In this document: one piece after another, positions 45,196 to 52,806 of the stretch
How the letters are laid out: each line of letters opens with the position of its first letter
How positions within the stretch are numbered: position 1 is the stretch's first letter
Assembly (NCBI GenBank): GCA_035765535.1
Contig: DASTXE010000006.1
Span: forward strand, 248,001-312,000
Source: Rickettsiales bacterium
GTDB lineage: Bacteria > Pseudomonadota > Alphaproteobacteria > Rickettsiales > JABCZZ01
Length of the DNA stretch: 64,000 bases
Reading direction: 5' to 3'
The notes under the pieces: model-generated
What the model was told of the DNA's origin: nothing
What the model saw: only the letters and a program-made list of their open reading frames with translations
Databases searched by the model: none
Position numbers and translations under genes: made by a program

Positions 45196-45651
45196 ATGAA
45201 TCAGCAGGAGAATATATCAGGCAAAAATCGGGTGCTGGAGATATTACTAATTGAGGATAATCCAACCGATGCCTTGCTGACCCGCAAAACTCTCGGCGGT
45301 ATAAAGCTCGCCAATAATGTCACAGTCGCCGAGGATGGCGATAAGGCGCTCAGTATCCTGCGCCGCGAAAAGCCATACGAATCATCTCCCTCACCAAATG
45401 TGATATTACTGGATTTGAACCTGCCTAAAAAAGGCGGCATTGCTATTTTACAGGAACTCAAATCCGATGAGAAATTAAGGCACATCCCTGTTATCATCCT
45501 GACCGGGTCGCATACAGAAGCAGATGTCACCAAAACCTATGATCTCTATGCAAGCGGCTATATCGTCAAGCCGATCAATCCGGAAAAATTCACAGATATG
45601 ATTCGGACATTGATGTGGAACAGGACGATACAGCTTTTTGCCAACGGATAG
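45196..45651 (+). CDS. Single-domain response regulator 1 (Rcp1-like)
   Basis: A 151-residue receiver domain with acid pocket IEDNPTDA, phosphoaspartate in NVILLDLNLPKKGG, the threonine of VIILTGSH and the lysine of IVKPINPEKF. It has no output domain, like phytochrome partners such as Rcp1. It begins 28 bp after the kinase stop and has AGGGAA upstream. It is closest to the third regulator of this cluster (shared LTRK, IANN, AEDG, LDLNLPKK), pointing to local duplication. Confidence 0.92.
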   Translation: MNQQENISGKNRVLEILLIEDNPTDALLTRKTLGGIKLANNVTVAEDGDKALSILRREKPYESSPSPNVILLDLNLPKKGGIAILQELKSDEKLRHIPVIILTGSHTEADVTKTYDLYASGYIVKPINPEKFTDMIRTLMWNRTIQLFANG

Positions 45652-45674
45652 TGATCAATATCAGGAGGTATGTT

Positions 45675-46112
45675 ATGACCGAAAGACAGATAAGACCCCG
45701 TAAAAGACCTGCAGAGATTCTTCTGGTTGAGGACGACCAGAACGATGTGCTTTTGACGAAGAAAGCTTTTGAAGTCCTGGAAATGCCATATATTCTCACC
45801 GTGGCAAAAGATGGCGAACAGGCAATGCAGATACTGAATCAGGAAGGTATCTACAGCATGAATAATCCGCCCGATCTTATTCTGCTGGATCTGAGCCTGC
45901 CTAAAATGGGCGGCATGGACATATTAAAGCAGATCAAATCGGATCGCTATTTAAGGGATATCCCCGTGGTCATCCTGACAGGCTCGGGCGAGGAGCAGAA
46001 AATCTCGCAGGGCTATGATCTTCAGGCCAGCAGCTATATTGTCAAACCTGTAGATTTGAGCAGGCAGCGCATTATTGAAGACTTGATAAGAATAAGGCTA
46101 TACGGCTCTTAA
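45675..46112 (+). CDS. Single-domain response regulator 2 (Rcp1-like)
   Basis: A 145-residue receiver domain with VEDDQNDVLLTKK, phosphoaspartate in LILLDLSLPKMGG, VVILTGSG and SYIVKPVDL. A textbook AGGAGG site is 6 bp before the ATG at 45675. There is no output domain. It is the most different of the three regulators in the cluster and may serve a different kinase or act as a phosphate sink. Confidence 0.92.
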   Translation: MTERQIRPRKRPAEILLVEDDQNDVLLTKKAFEVLEMPYILTVAKDGEQAMQILNQEGIYSMNNPPDLILLDLSLPKMGGMDILKQIKSDRYLRDIPVVILTGSGEEQKISQGYDLQASSYIVKPVDLSRQRIIEDLIRIRLYGS

Positions 46113-46134
46113 CCTATTGCAAGGAGACTAAGGA

Positions 46135-46611
46135 ATGACAAACATCGAACCAGTCGCAACCAAAGGCAGGCCTGTAGAAATATTGCTGGTGGAGGATAAC
46201 CCCGGCGATATCCTGCTAACCAGGAAAGCGTTCAAAAGCGCTAAGATCGCCAATAACATCACCATCGCTGAAGATGGTAATAAAGCGCTGGCGATACTGA
46301 AACGCGAAGGAGAATATGCTTCGCTGCCGAAAATGGATATTGTATTTCTGGACCTGAATCTCCCCAAGAAAAGCGGCCAGGCGGTACTGGAAGAAATAAA
46401 GTCGGACGAGAATTTACGATCCATTCCCGTGGTGATCCTCACCAGTTCCAAGGCAGAACTCGACATCGTCAAAAGCTATAACCTGCATGCCAACAGCTAT
46501 GTGGTAAAGCCGGTGAATCTGGACAAATTCGTTGAGATTGTACGCAGCCTGGAAGATTTCTGGTTCATGGTCGCCACCCTGCCGGAAAAGAATACAGGAA
46601 CCGAAGGATAG
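46135..46611 (+). CDS. Single-domain response regulator 3 (Rcp1-like)
   Basis: A 158-residue receiver domain with VEDNPGDILLTRKAF, phosphoaspartate in IVFLDLNLPKKSG, VVILTSSK and SYVVKPVNLDKF, plus a short tail (FWFMVATLPEKNTGTEG). An AAGGAG site stands 8 bp upstream. The sequence is close to regulator 1. It is followed after 5 bp by the soluble kinase, so the two may form a pair. Confidence 0.92.
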   Translation: MTNIEPVATKGRPVEILLVEDNPGDILLTRKAFKSAKIANNITIAEDGNKALAILKREGEYASLPKMDIVFLDLNLPKKSGQAVLEEIKSDENLRSIPVVILTSSKAELDIVKSYNLHANSYVVKPVNLDKFVEIVRSLEDFWFMVATLPEKNTGTEG

Positions 46612-46616
46612 AATTC

Positions 46617-47336
46617 ATGGAAACCAGCCCCTCCTCACTGGACGCGGAACAACTCGCGAGGGAATTCAAGGAATTCACTTACATCATCTCGCACGACTTC
46701 AACGCTCCTTTGCGCGGCGTGGTCGAAATCTCCAAACTGCTCAGGGACGAATATGCCCACAAGCTGGATGAAGAAGGCAATCTCTATGTCAATATGATCC
46801 AGCAGGGTGGTGAGAAAATACAGGCCATGCTGGAAAGTCTGCTCGAATATTCACGCATTTCCACTGCTTCCCTTGCCTATTCCCCTGTAGACTGCAACGC
46901 ACTCCTCGCCGCTTATAAAACAGAGCGTCAGACGCTTCTGGGCATAGAACAGGAAGTGCTTCAGAACGATTCCCTGCCTGCGATCTCAGCCGACGCAAAT
47001 CAGATCGCCCGCCTTTTCCAGATACTGATTGATAACGGCTTCAAGTTCCACAAACCGGGTACCGTGCCCGAGGTAAAAATATCCGCGCAAAAGCAGGCGG
47101 ATGCGTGGCAGTTCAGCGTGCAGGATAACGGTATAGGGATCGAGCCTGAATTCCAGCAGGCCGTCTTTCTGCTGTTCCGCAAGCTCCATAGCGATGCCCA
47201 GTATCCCGGCACCGGCAGCGGCTTAACCCTTGCAAAAAAGATTGTGGAAAGGCACGGTGGTAAGATATGGGTGGAATCAACCCCGGGAAAAGGAACTACA
47301 TTCAAATTTACGCTACCGATGAGGATTAAGAGGTAA
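46617..47336 (+). CDS. Soluble histidine kinase without sensor domain
   Basis: A 239-residue protein with only the kinase core: HisKA with the phosphoacceptor histidine in YIISHDFNAPLRGVVE (about residues 21-36) and HATPase with ILIDNGFKFHK, DNGIGI and PGTGSGLTLAKKIVE. No membrane helix or sensor part. The core is similar to that of the large kinase at 42.9 kb. Lacking a sensor, it may act as a phosphotransfer or phosphatase partner in the relay. AAGGA is 8 bp before the ATG. Confidence 0.9.
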   Translation: METSPSSLDAEQLAREFKEFTYIISHDFNAPLRGVVEISKLLRDEYAHKLDEEGNLYVNMIQQGGEKIQAMLESLLEYSRISTASLAYSPVDCNALLAAYKTERQTLLGIEQEVLQNDSLPAISADANQIARLFQILIDNGFKFHKPGTVPEVKISAQKQADAWQFSVQDNGIGIEPEFQQAVFLLFRKLHSDAQYPGTGSGLTLAKKIVERHGGKIWVESTPGKGTTFKFTLPMRIKR

Positions 47337-47340
47337 AAAA

Positions 47341-48267
47341 GTGCAGCAGAAAGTGAATCTATTACTTATCGACGATGCCCCGACCGACGCGCTGCTGGTG
47401 CAAAAAGCCCTGAACGCCATCTCGCCTGACGGATACCATATCCAGTATGCCGCTAACTTACGCGAGGCGCTGCAGTCTCTGTCCGAAAATACGTTCGACA
47501 TTATTTTGCTGGACCTGCATTTGCCGGATACGATTGAATTCTCCGGCCTTTCCACCATCCAGAACGTGGCGCCCTCCACTCCGGTGATCATCCTGACATC
47601 GCTGAAGGATGAAGATATGGCCATGCGCGGAGTTGCCGGCGGCGCACAGGACTATTTGTTCAAAGATAATATTAATGGCCCTGGCATGAAGCGGGCAATC
47701 CAGTACGCCGTCCAGCGCAAACAGCTGGAAGGCAATCTGCTGACCAAGGCTAACTTCGATACGCTCACCGGGCTTGCCAACCGCTCATTCTTTGAAAACC
47801 GCCTGAATATGGCGTTGGAGAAAAGCAAGCGCCACACCGTAGGCATCGGCGTATTCTTTCTGGACCTCGACCGCTTCAAACAGGTCAACGATACGCTGGG
47901 GCATGCTGCCGGGGACGCATTGCTGAAAGCGGTCGCAGAAAGGCTCAAGGAATCCGTCCGCCCTTACGACACCGCAGCGCGCTTCGGCGGGGATGAATTC
48001 GCAGTGCTGATGGAAGATATCCCCACCCGGCAGGATTGCGCCACCGTAGCCCAGAAAATCATCCACAAAATCACCGAGCCGTTCAGCATCAATAATCAGG
48101 ATGTGGAAATCGGCGTGAGTATCGGCATCGCTTTTTACATGAGCGGCGAGAACGAAGGCACTACCTGCGAACTTCTCATGCGTCAATCCGACCTGGCCAT
48201 GTATGCAGCAAAGAAAGCGGCTGGTAATCTCTTCAGATTCTATAATGAGATAGAAAGCGCCGAATAA
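47341..48267 (+). CDS. Response regulator with GGDEF domain (diguanylate cyclase)
   Basis: A 308-residue protein: receiver domain (about 1-120, IDDAPTDA and phosphoaspartate in IILLDLHLPD) joined to a GGDEF domain (about 140-308) with the intact active site RFGGDEFAV. The product-inhibition I-site RPYD stands five residues before the GGDEF, so c-di-GMP should be made and feedback-limited. Start is GTG, with AGAGG upstream, 4 bp after the kinase stop. It is the likely output of the six-gene cluster, turning phosphorylation into c-di-GMP. Confidence 0.93.
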   Translation: MQQKVNLLLIDDAPTDALLVQKALNAISPDGYHIQYAANLREALQSLSENTFDIILLDLHLPDTIEFSGLSTIQNVAPSTPVIILTSLKDEDMAMRGVAGGAQDYLFKDNINGPGMKRAIQYAVQRKQLEGNLLTKANFDTLTGLANRSFFENRLNMALEKSKRHTVGIGVFFLDLDRFKQVNDTLGHAAGDALLKAVAERLKESVRPYDTAARFGGDEFAVLMEDIPTRQDCATVAQKIIHKITEPFSINNQDVEIGVSIGIAFYMSGENEGTTCELLMRQSDLAMYAAKKAAGNLFRFYNEIESAE

Positions 48268-48268
48268 T

Positions 48269-48865
48269 TCAGCGTGCTTTACCTTCCTGCATGGCCTTCA
48301 GCATCGCCCGCTCTCTTTTATAAAGCTCGGCAATACTCCGCTGTCCATAAGATTCTTCTGCTTTAATACATGCCGTGAGCGCTTCGATATGCACAGCCCT
48401 TTGCGCGCTCTCGTGAGTAATGCCAAGCTCCGCCAGCTTCACCCTGTCCTCTACGACAGCCAGCAGCAGGTAAGGATCTTTCGCATAAGCTGCACGTCTT
48501 TCCGCCTGCATTTCCTGTGACAGATCTTCCACCAATAGATCCACCAGCTGATCCGCACTTACTCTGGCCGCATAGGGCATTTCGAGTTTGAACAACTGAG
48601 CAATTTTGGGATATCCGCAATACTCCGCGTATTTCACGCAATCATCCAGCACCGCTAAATGGATAGATTTATGTTCACTGACTTTGGTAATACCCAGTTC
48701 CCTGCGCCGCACTTCATCCTCTGCGACCGGTAGCAGCGTTTCAGGATTGCTTACATAAGCCGCCCGTCTCTTTTCCTGCTCTTCCGCGCTGAATCCCTCC
48801 ACCAGCAGCTCGATCAGCTTTCTGGTGCCGTCATTCAGACTCGCGTAATCGTTCCTATAGCTCAT
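48269..48865 (-). CDS. Protein of two tandem copies of an unknown domain
   Basis: A 198-residue soluble protein made almost wholly of two related copies of about 80 residues (about 17-97 and 103-183). Both contain a LLVE.(F/L)S.E.Q..RRAAY stretch, then L.V.ED.V...ELGIT and, after a helical part, (K/S)IA.L(F/Y)K.E. No known family. The ATG at 48865 overlaps the HTTM gene stop (ATGA), which decides the start; an open frame upstream is the HTTM gene in another phase. It converges with the diguanylate cyclase gene. Confidence 0.7.
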   Translation of the reverse strand: MSYRNDYASLNDGTRKLIELLVEGFSAEEQEKRRAAYVSNPETLLPVAEDEVRRRELGITKVSEHKSIHLAVLDDCVKYAEYCGYPKIAQLFKLEMPYAARVSADQLVDLLVEDLSQEMQAERRAAYAKDPYLLLAVVEDRVKLAELGITHESAQRAVHIEALTACIKAEESYGQRSIAELYKRERAMLKAMQEGKAR

Positions 48866-49545
48866 CCGCCAATACGCTCCTGAAACCACAGAATAGACGG
48901 ATAAGCCGCAAGCCATATCCAGAAAAACCTGTTCAGACCAAACAGACACGCATTGGCAAAGTGAAAAGCTGCGGCAACAACCAAACCTGCAATAAGCGTA
49001 ACATGCGTCAGCAATGTCAGGGGAAACGACAGCTCAAACAGCATGACCGCCCATGACATAACCAGCAGTAGCTTCGGCCGGTGTGCCCATCCTCGCAAAG
49101 ATTCACTGACCGGATAGGCCGAGAACCGGAACACATCCTGAAGCGCTCGCCCCTTACGCCACTCGGGGTTCACAATCTTGACCCAGCCCGCAATGAAATA
49201 AGACAGCACGCATTGCAGCGCCAGATACCCAAACGCATATTCCTTCCATTGCAGCACCGGCATGAAATGGACGCATATCAGACAGAACAGAATAAGCAGG
49301 CTCATACGGTCGCTGCCGCCATTATAAGGCCCGTGAAAACGCCTGAGGATAAACAGCGCCAGCACACCGAGGCCAAGGCACATCCATGCAGGCTGAATCC
49401 CCAGCAGCAGCAACGCGCTCAAGACAATACGAAACAGAAACAACCGCCGCTCATCCTGCGGAGCATGCAGATGCTCAACACTCTGCTGCAGGAACGCCAG
49501 CGCGAGCAATATTTCCGTAATGCGGACAGCAAACGCCAGACTCAT
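48862..49545 (-). CDS. HTTM-type polytopic membrane protein
   Basis: A 227-residue membrane protein with about six helices. It matches the HTTM (horizontally transferred transmembrane, vitamin K carboxylase-like) group in the motif FHGPYNGGSDRMSLL and the later WVKIVNPEWRKG, FSAYPVSESLRGW and CLFGLNRFFWIWLAAYPS. It lacks the large soluble domain of true gamma-carboxylases. The start overlaps the upstream gene stop (ATGA), and the end overlaps the next start, so three genes are translated as one unit. Function unknown. Confidence 0.75.
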   Translation of the reverse strand: MSLAFAVRITEILLALAFLQQSVEHLHAPQDERRLFLFRIVLSALLLLGIQPAWMCLGLGVLALFILRRFHGPYNGGSDRMSLLILFCLICVHFMPVLQWKEYAFGYLALQCVLSYFIAGWVKIVNPEWRKGRALQDVFRFSAYPVSESLRGWAHRPKLLLVMSWAVMLFELSFPLTLLTHVTLIAGLVVAAAFHFANACLFGLNRFFWIWLAAYPSILWFQERIGG

Positions 49546-49955
49546 ACGCCTCCGCCCGCCACCGGATAAACAGGCGAAACAAATGTCACTTCTTTCTGTA
49601 ACCGCTCCCCTTCCCTGTGAATAAACACCAGCCTGAACTGCAGGCGATCCGCTTGCGTGCCGTCTTTTATGAATTGGGTTCTGATCCGATCGGCAATCGC
49701 TCGCGCACAATGCGCCTCACCGTCATGCAAAAGCCGCTCGGCACAACTGACCATAAATAACGACTCATTCCAGCGCGGATTCCAGAACAGGCGCTTTAAC
49801 ATGCTGCCCAAAGAAAGATAGGCAGGCCGTGGGCAAAACTCCCGCCACTCGCCAGCACCAGCCCTGAACTCAACACGCGGCGAAGCGGCAATCCTATCGA
49901 AAAAACGCCAGGAAGGGACAAGTGCGGGCAACAGTAATTTAACAGTCTCCAACAT
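49542..49955 (-). CDS. Unknown companion protein of the HTTM gene
   Basis: A 137-residue protein with no signal peptide. It has the stretches VPSWRFFDRIAASPRVEFR, RLFWNPRWNESLFMVSCAERLL and a C-terminal LVFIHREGERLQKEVTFVSPVYP. The aromatic-rich pattern suggests a compact domain that touches the membrane. I have a memory of similar small proteins beside HTTM genes in proteobacteria but no function. First gene of the three-gene overlapping operon. Confidence 0.65.
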   Translation of the reverse strand: MLETVKLLLPALVPSWRFFDRIAASPRVEFRAGAGEWREFCPRPAYLSLGSMLKRLFWNPRWNESLFMVSCAERLLHDGEAHCARAIADRIRTQFIKDGTQADRLQFRLVFIHREGERLQKEVTFVSPVYPVAGGGV

Positions 49956-50050
49956 AGCTGTATTCGCCTAACAATCCGGAACAATTTCAGTGACGATTTT
50001 TATAATAGCGCTAAAATGACAGCAAACAAATTCACTTAGAAAAGATTTTT

Positions 50051-50503
50051 ATGCCCATTGACCAGACAAAGGTTGAAGAATTAGTTGCTGCACTGGGAGG
50101 AGCAGATCGATTGAGGACCGTCGAGGAGGCCTCACGATATCTACCATCGGGCCCCTGGCGTACCCGAAATCAATTTGGTCAAATAAGTAGTGGGGATTTT
50201 AGCGGAAGGCCCTATACATTTCCTACAATGTGTCTCGTATCTGGCGATCATAATTATACCCGTCCTACATCTGGAGGAAATCCAGCTGACGAATTGGTAC
50301 GCCTGGCACATCAGGCAGGATTAAGATGTGATCTGGTTTCTAAAGATATAGGGATACGCACAGCAGATGAACTATACAGAAGCGGAACTTGGCATTTATG
50401 TATTTACGGTGCAGAAGGTGAAGGTCGCGCTGCAATGGAAGCCTTTAAAGCCGCAGGCGTGGAAAGCGCCCAAACTGTTCTTGAAGGGCGCGGAAAAGCG
50501 TAA
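50051..50503 (+). CDS. Unknown 150-residue protein beside the recombinase element
   Basis: A soluble protein starting MPIDQTKVEELVAALGGADR. No family is recognised; it has a Gly-rich middle with YTFPTMCLVSGDHNY and a helical C-terminus with GRAAMEAFKAAGVES. It lies 95 bp from the HTTM operon (divergent) and stops 7 bp before the 13-bp repeat that marks the left end of the putative element. No good ribosome binding site; codon use is intermediate. It could be the last chromosomal gene or part of the mobile DNA. Confidence 0.55.
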   Translation: MPIDQTKVEELVAALGGADRLRTVEEASRYLPSGPWRTRNQFGQISSGDFSGRPYTFPTMCLVSGDHNYTRPTSGGNPADELVRLAHQAGLRCDLVSKDIGIRTADELYRSGTWHLCIYGAEGEGRAAMEAFKAAGVESAQTVLEGRGKA

Positions 50504-50510
50504 CTATCCC

Positions 50511-50523
50511 GATTGGTGTGCCC
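50511..50523. repeat. Left copy of 13-bp direct repeat (possible att site)
   Basis: GATTGGTGTGCCC, identical to the tRNA-Arg 3' end at 52174-52186. It lies 7 bp after the stop of the unknown 150-residue gene. Bases outside the 13 bp differ from the right copy. Confidence 0.6.
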
Positions 50524-50614
50524 TAGTGGACACGTTGCGAACTAGTCATTATCAGGATATCATTTCTCTGTCACCTACTCTACAGACAATACAACAATTC
50601 CTTGTAGCCTGATA

Positions 50615-52078
50615 ATGAACGAAGAAATTAAGAACATTGAGTTATCGGTAGAACAACGGGATACAGCAGCTCTTATTAAAAACTTACTGGGTCAGACCAT
50701 GGCTGATCGGTATGTAGATGTTTGTCGGTTATCTACCGGAGACCTTGAACTTCGTGTTTCTGCACCCATAGCCGCACAGACCGCTAAACTCAAAGAATAC
50801 TGCCAGCGTAAGAATCTTGACATTTTAAAGGTGTTTGAAATTACCGAAAGCTCTACCGTAGGTAATAGGAAGAAATTCAAGGAAATGCTGGCCTTTGCTA
50901 AAGAAACCTACGCCAAAACACATAAACGCCTTGCCATTATTGTAGACGCAGTTGACAGACTAATGCGCAATTTCACTGAGCAGCCTGTACTCAATGACCT
51001 TATAAACCAAGATATAATAGAACTGCACTTCGCACGCACAGGAGGCATTGTGCATAAGGACTCCAACTCTAATGATAGACTTATGTGGAATATCCAGATC
51101 GTGATGGCTCAAAATTTTGTGGATTCACTCAAGGACAATGTAAAGCGCAGTATTGATTATAAAATCAAGAAAGGGGAATACATATCACAAGCACCAATAG
51201 GCTATCTAAATGTGCCTAAGCAGCAGCGGATGAAAGCGGATATTATTTTAGATGAGACACGTTGTTTTTTAATTAAGCGCCTGTTTCAAGAGTACGCTAC
51301 AGGAGCTTATACGCTTGGTGATATGACTACCTTTGCTAAAAAATGGGGCATACGCAGTAAAAACGGTAATATCCTTCTTAAATCTCATATCCATCGCATT
51401 TTACAAGACCCTTTTTATATCGGACATATGACTATCAAAGGGCAAACCTACCCCCATAACTATCCGCACATTGTTGATGAAGGTACTTTCAATAAGTGCC
51501 AGCAAGTACGTGAAGCAGCCAACAAAAAACCTTTCAAATATGCAGATAAACCCTTCCTGTTTCGTGGCCTAGTTAAGTGCAAAGACTGTGGCTGCTCATA
51601 TTCTAGCTATGCCAAAAAAGGCTACGTGTACCTACGACCTACCAAGTCGCAGGGTATATGCAAGTGCATCCCCATGCGTGAAGAAGTGGTTTTAAATCAG
51701 CTTACAAGCGTATTTAAGGCTATTCGTGTTCCTGAACTTTTGCTTACACAAATTGGAAAACATCTAAAAGCAACACATGCAGCCAAAGAAGCATATCAAG
51801 CTCAACTTATAGATGGTTTACGCAGGGAATATGACAGCATCAAAAACAAATTAGATCGGCTGGTTGATTTATTGATTGAACAGAGTATTACACAGAGCAT
51901 ATACGACACAAAAGTGCAGACACTCAAACAGCGACAACAGGAAATAGATTTTCAGCTTTCGGGCCACACCAAAGCGGATGAAAGCTTTTACTATACGCTG
52001 TCAGCCTTGCTTGAGCTAACCTCGCGTGCGTATGATGCTTTGAGCGTTCGCACATGGATCAAAAGCGTAAGCTTATAG
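50615..52078 (+). CDS. Large serine recombinase (site-specific integrase/resolvase family)
   Basis: A 487-residue recombinase. The catalytic domain (about 30-175) has the likely nucleophile S40 in CRLSTGD, then AAQTAKLKEYC, the ITESSTVGNR loop and VDAVDRLMRN. The recombinase domain (about 195-300) shows YLNVPKQQRMKAD and RILQDPFYIGHM. The zinc ribbon has CKDCGCSY about residue 325, and a coiled coil covers about 395-440. Enzymes of this type cut both DNA strands and exchange att sites of phages, conjugative elements and SCCmec-like cassettes. No ribosome binding site is clear. It is AT-rich and ends about 100 bp from the tRNA-Arg 3' end. Confidence 0.92.
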   Translation: MNEEIKNIELSVEQRDTAALIKNLLGQTMADRYVDVCRLSTGDLELRVSAPIAAQTAKLKEYCQRKNLDILKVFEITESSTVGNRKKFKEMLAFAKETYAKTHKRLAIIVDAVDRLMRNFTEQPVLNDLINQDIIELHFARTGGIVHKDSNSNDRLMWNIQIVMAQNFVDSLKDNVKRSIDYKIKKGEYISQAPIGYLNVPKQQRMKADIILDETRCFLIKRLFQEYATGAYTLGDMTTFAKKWGIRSKNGNILLKSHIHRILQDPFYIGHMTIKGQTYPHNYPHIVDEGTFNKCQQVREAANKKPFKYADKPFLFRGLVKCKDCGCSYSSYAKKGYVYLRPTKSQGICKCIPMREEVVLNQLTSVFKAIRVPELLLTQIGKHLKATHAAKEAYQAQLIDGLRREYDSIKNKLDRLVDLLIEQSITQSIYDTKVQTLKQRQQEIDFQLSGHTKADESFYYTLSALLELTSRAYDALSVRTWIKSVSL

Positions 52079-52081
52079 GTT

Positions 52082-52107
52082 TTGTATTTGCGAACTTAGA
52101 AATACAA
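52082..52107. repeat. Perfect hairpin just after the recombinase stop
   Basis: TTGTATTT (52082-52089) pairs with AAATACAA (52100-52107) around a 10-nt loop, 3 bp after the recombinase stop. No T-run follows. The core TTGCGAACT (52088-52096) also occurs at 50535-50543 inside the left end. It could be a weak terminator or a recombinase binding site. Confidence 0.5.
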
Positions 52108-52173
52108 GGCACAACGCTCTGCTATTCCTTAAAAAAGCCCTTCGACATACTGGCAAAATTGCCTACATCTAAG

Positions 52174-52186
52174 GATTGGTGTGCCC
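52174..52186. repeat. Right copy of 13-bp direct repeat (tRNA-Arg 3' end)
   Basis: GATTGGTGTGCCC; on the minus strand this is the last six bases of the acceptor stem, discriminator, CCA and three bases beyond. It is identical to 50511-50523. Confidence 0.6.
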
Positions 52187-52253
52187 GGCGCGATTCGAAC
52201 GCGCGGCCTACAGCTTAGAAGGCTGTTGCTCTATCCAGCTGAGCTACGGGCAC
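52177..52253 (-). tRNA. tRNA-Arg (anticodon UCU)
   Basis: A full 77-nt cloverleaf including encoded CCA. The acceptor stem is GTGCCCG/CGGGCAC with discriminator A, D-arm GCTC...GAGC, anticodon stem ACAGC/GCTGT with loop CTTCTAA (anticodon TCT, reading AGA), a 5-nt variable loop AGGCC and T-arm GCGCG-TTCGAAT-CGCGC. Its 3' end is the probable target of the neighbouring recombinase element. Confidence 0.97.
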
Positions 52254-52313
52254 ACATGAGCAGGCTGCAGTCGATTGATAGCGGTTCGCCTGCAGCGTCA
52301 CAATATAAAAATA

Positions 52314-52787
52314 TTATTCGGGAGTATTTTCCTGTGCGGCAGGCTGCGTAATGAACGCAGGCAGCACTTTGGAGGCATCTTCGCCATGGTGGGCTTCTTC
52401 GCCGCCATGACCGTCCGCCACTCTTTCCTGACCGTCTTCCGCATGGCCTTCGCCGTCCTGCTGGGACATATTGCGGTTATGAGGCTGGCGCACTTCTTCC
52501 GGCGGCAGCGACAGCAGCACGCGGTAATAATGCTCGGCATGCTGCAGATAGTTTTCGGCAAGCACGCGGTCGCCCATGGACATCGCGTCGCGCGCCATGT
52601 TCTGGTATTTCTCACGCGCCTGGGTCGCATTGCGGCGCACGCGTACTACGTTAGCAGAATCGTCATTCATGCGGTTGCCACCGCCGCCACCGAAACGGCG
52701 CGGGCGGTTGCTGCCGCCATGCCTCTGCTGGCCGCCCATGCCGCCACCCATGTTGTTCTGCCTGCGCTTATTGTTGTTGTTATGCAT
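52314..52787 (-). CDS. DUF4167 domain protein
   Basis: A 157-residue protein of the alphaproteobacterial DUF4167 family. The N-terminus is basic with runs of Asn, Gly and Arg (RNA-binding-like), the family core is VRVRRNATQAREKYQNMARD followed by a SMGDRVLAENYLQHAEHYYR stretch (about 50-90), and the C-terminus is acidic with His and Gln. I start at the ATG at 52787. It normally follows prmC, as here. Function not established; the basic tail and gene context point to translation or RNA. Confidence 0.88.
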   Translation of the reverse strand: MHNNNNKRRQNNMGGGMGGQQRHGGSNRPRRFGGGGGNRMNDDSANVVRVRRNATQAREKYQNMARDAMSMGDRVLAENYLQHAEHYYRVLLSLPPEEVRQPHNRNMSQQDGEGHAEDGQERVADGHGGEEAHHGEDASKVLPAFITQPAAQENTPE

Positions 52788-52806
52788 ATTCAAAGTCCTA
52801 ACTCCC

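Larger units (their letters stand above)
50511..52186 (+). mobile_element. Putative small tRNA-targeted integrated element with serine recombinase
   Basis: The DNA between two identical 13-bp direct repeats (GATTGGTGTGCCC at 50511-50523 and 52174-52186) contains one intact gene, a serine recombinase. The right copy is the 3' end of the tRNA-Arg gene (last bases of the acceptor stem plus CCA), and the left copy is a displaced duplicate in the same orientation, which is the geometry left by integration into a tRNA 3' end. The inside is more AT-rich than the flanks. Boundaries are inferred from the repeat only. Confidence 0.5.

Noticed and set aside
50367..50612. An 81-codon plus-strand frame before the recombinase
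   Set aside because: Three quarters overlap the unknown 150-residue gene in another phase; the free tail has no start or recognisable motif. It may be a relic but cannot be supported.
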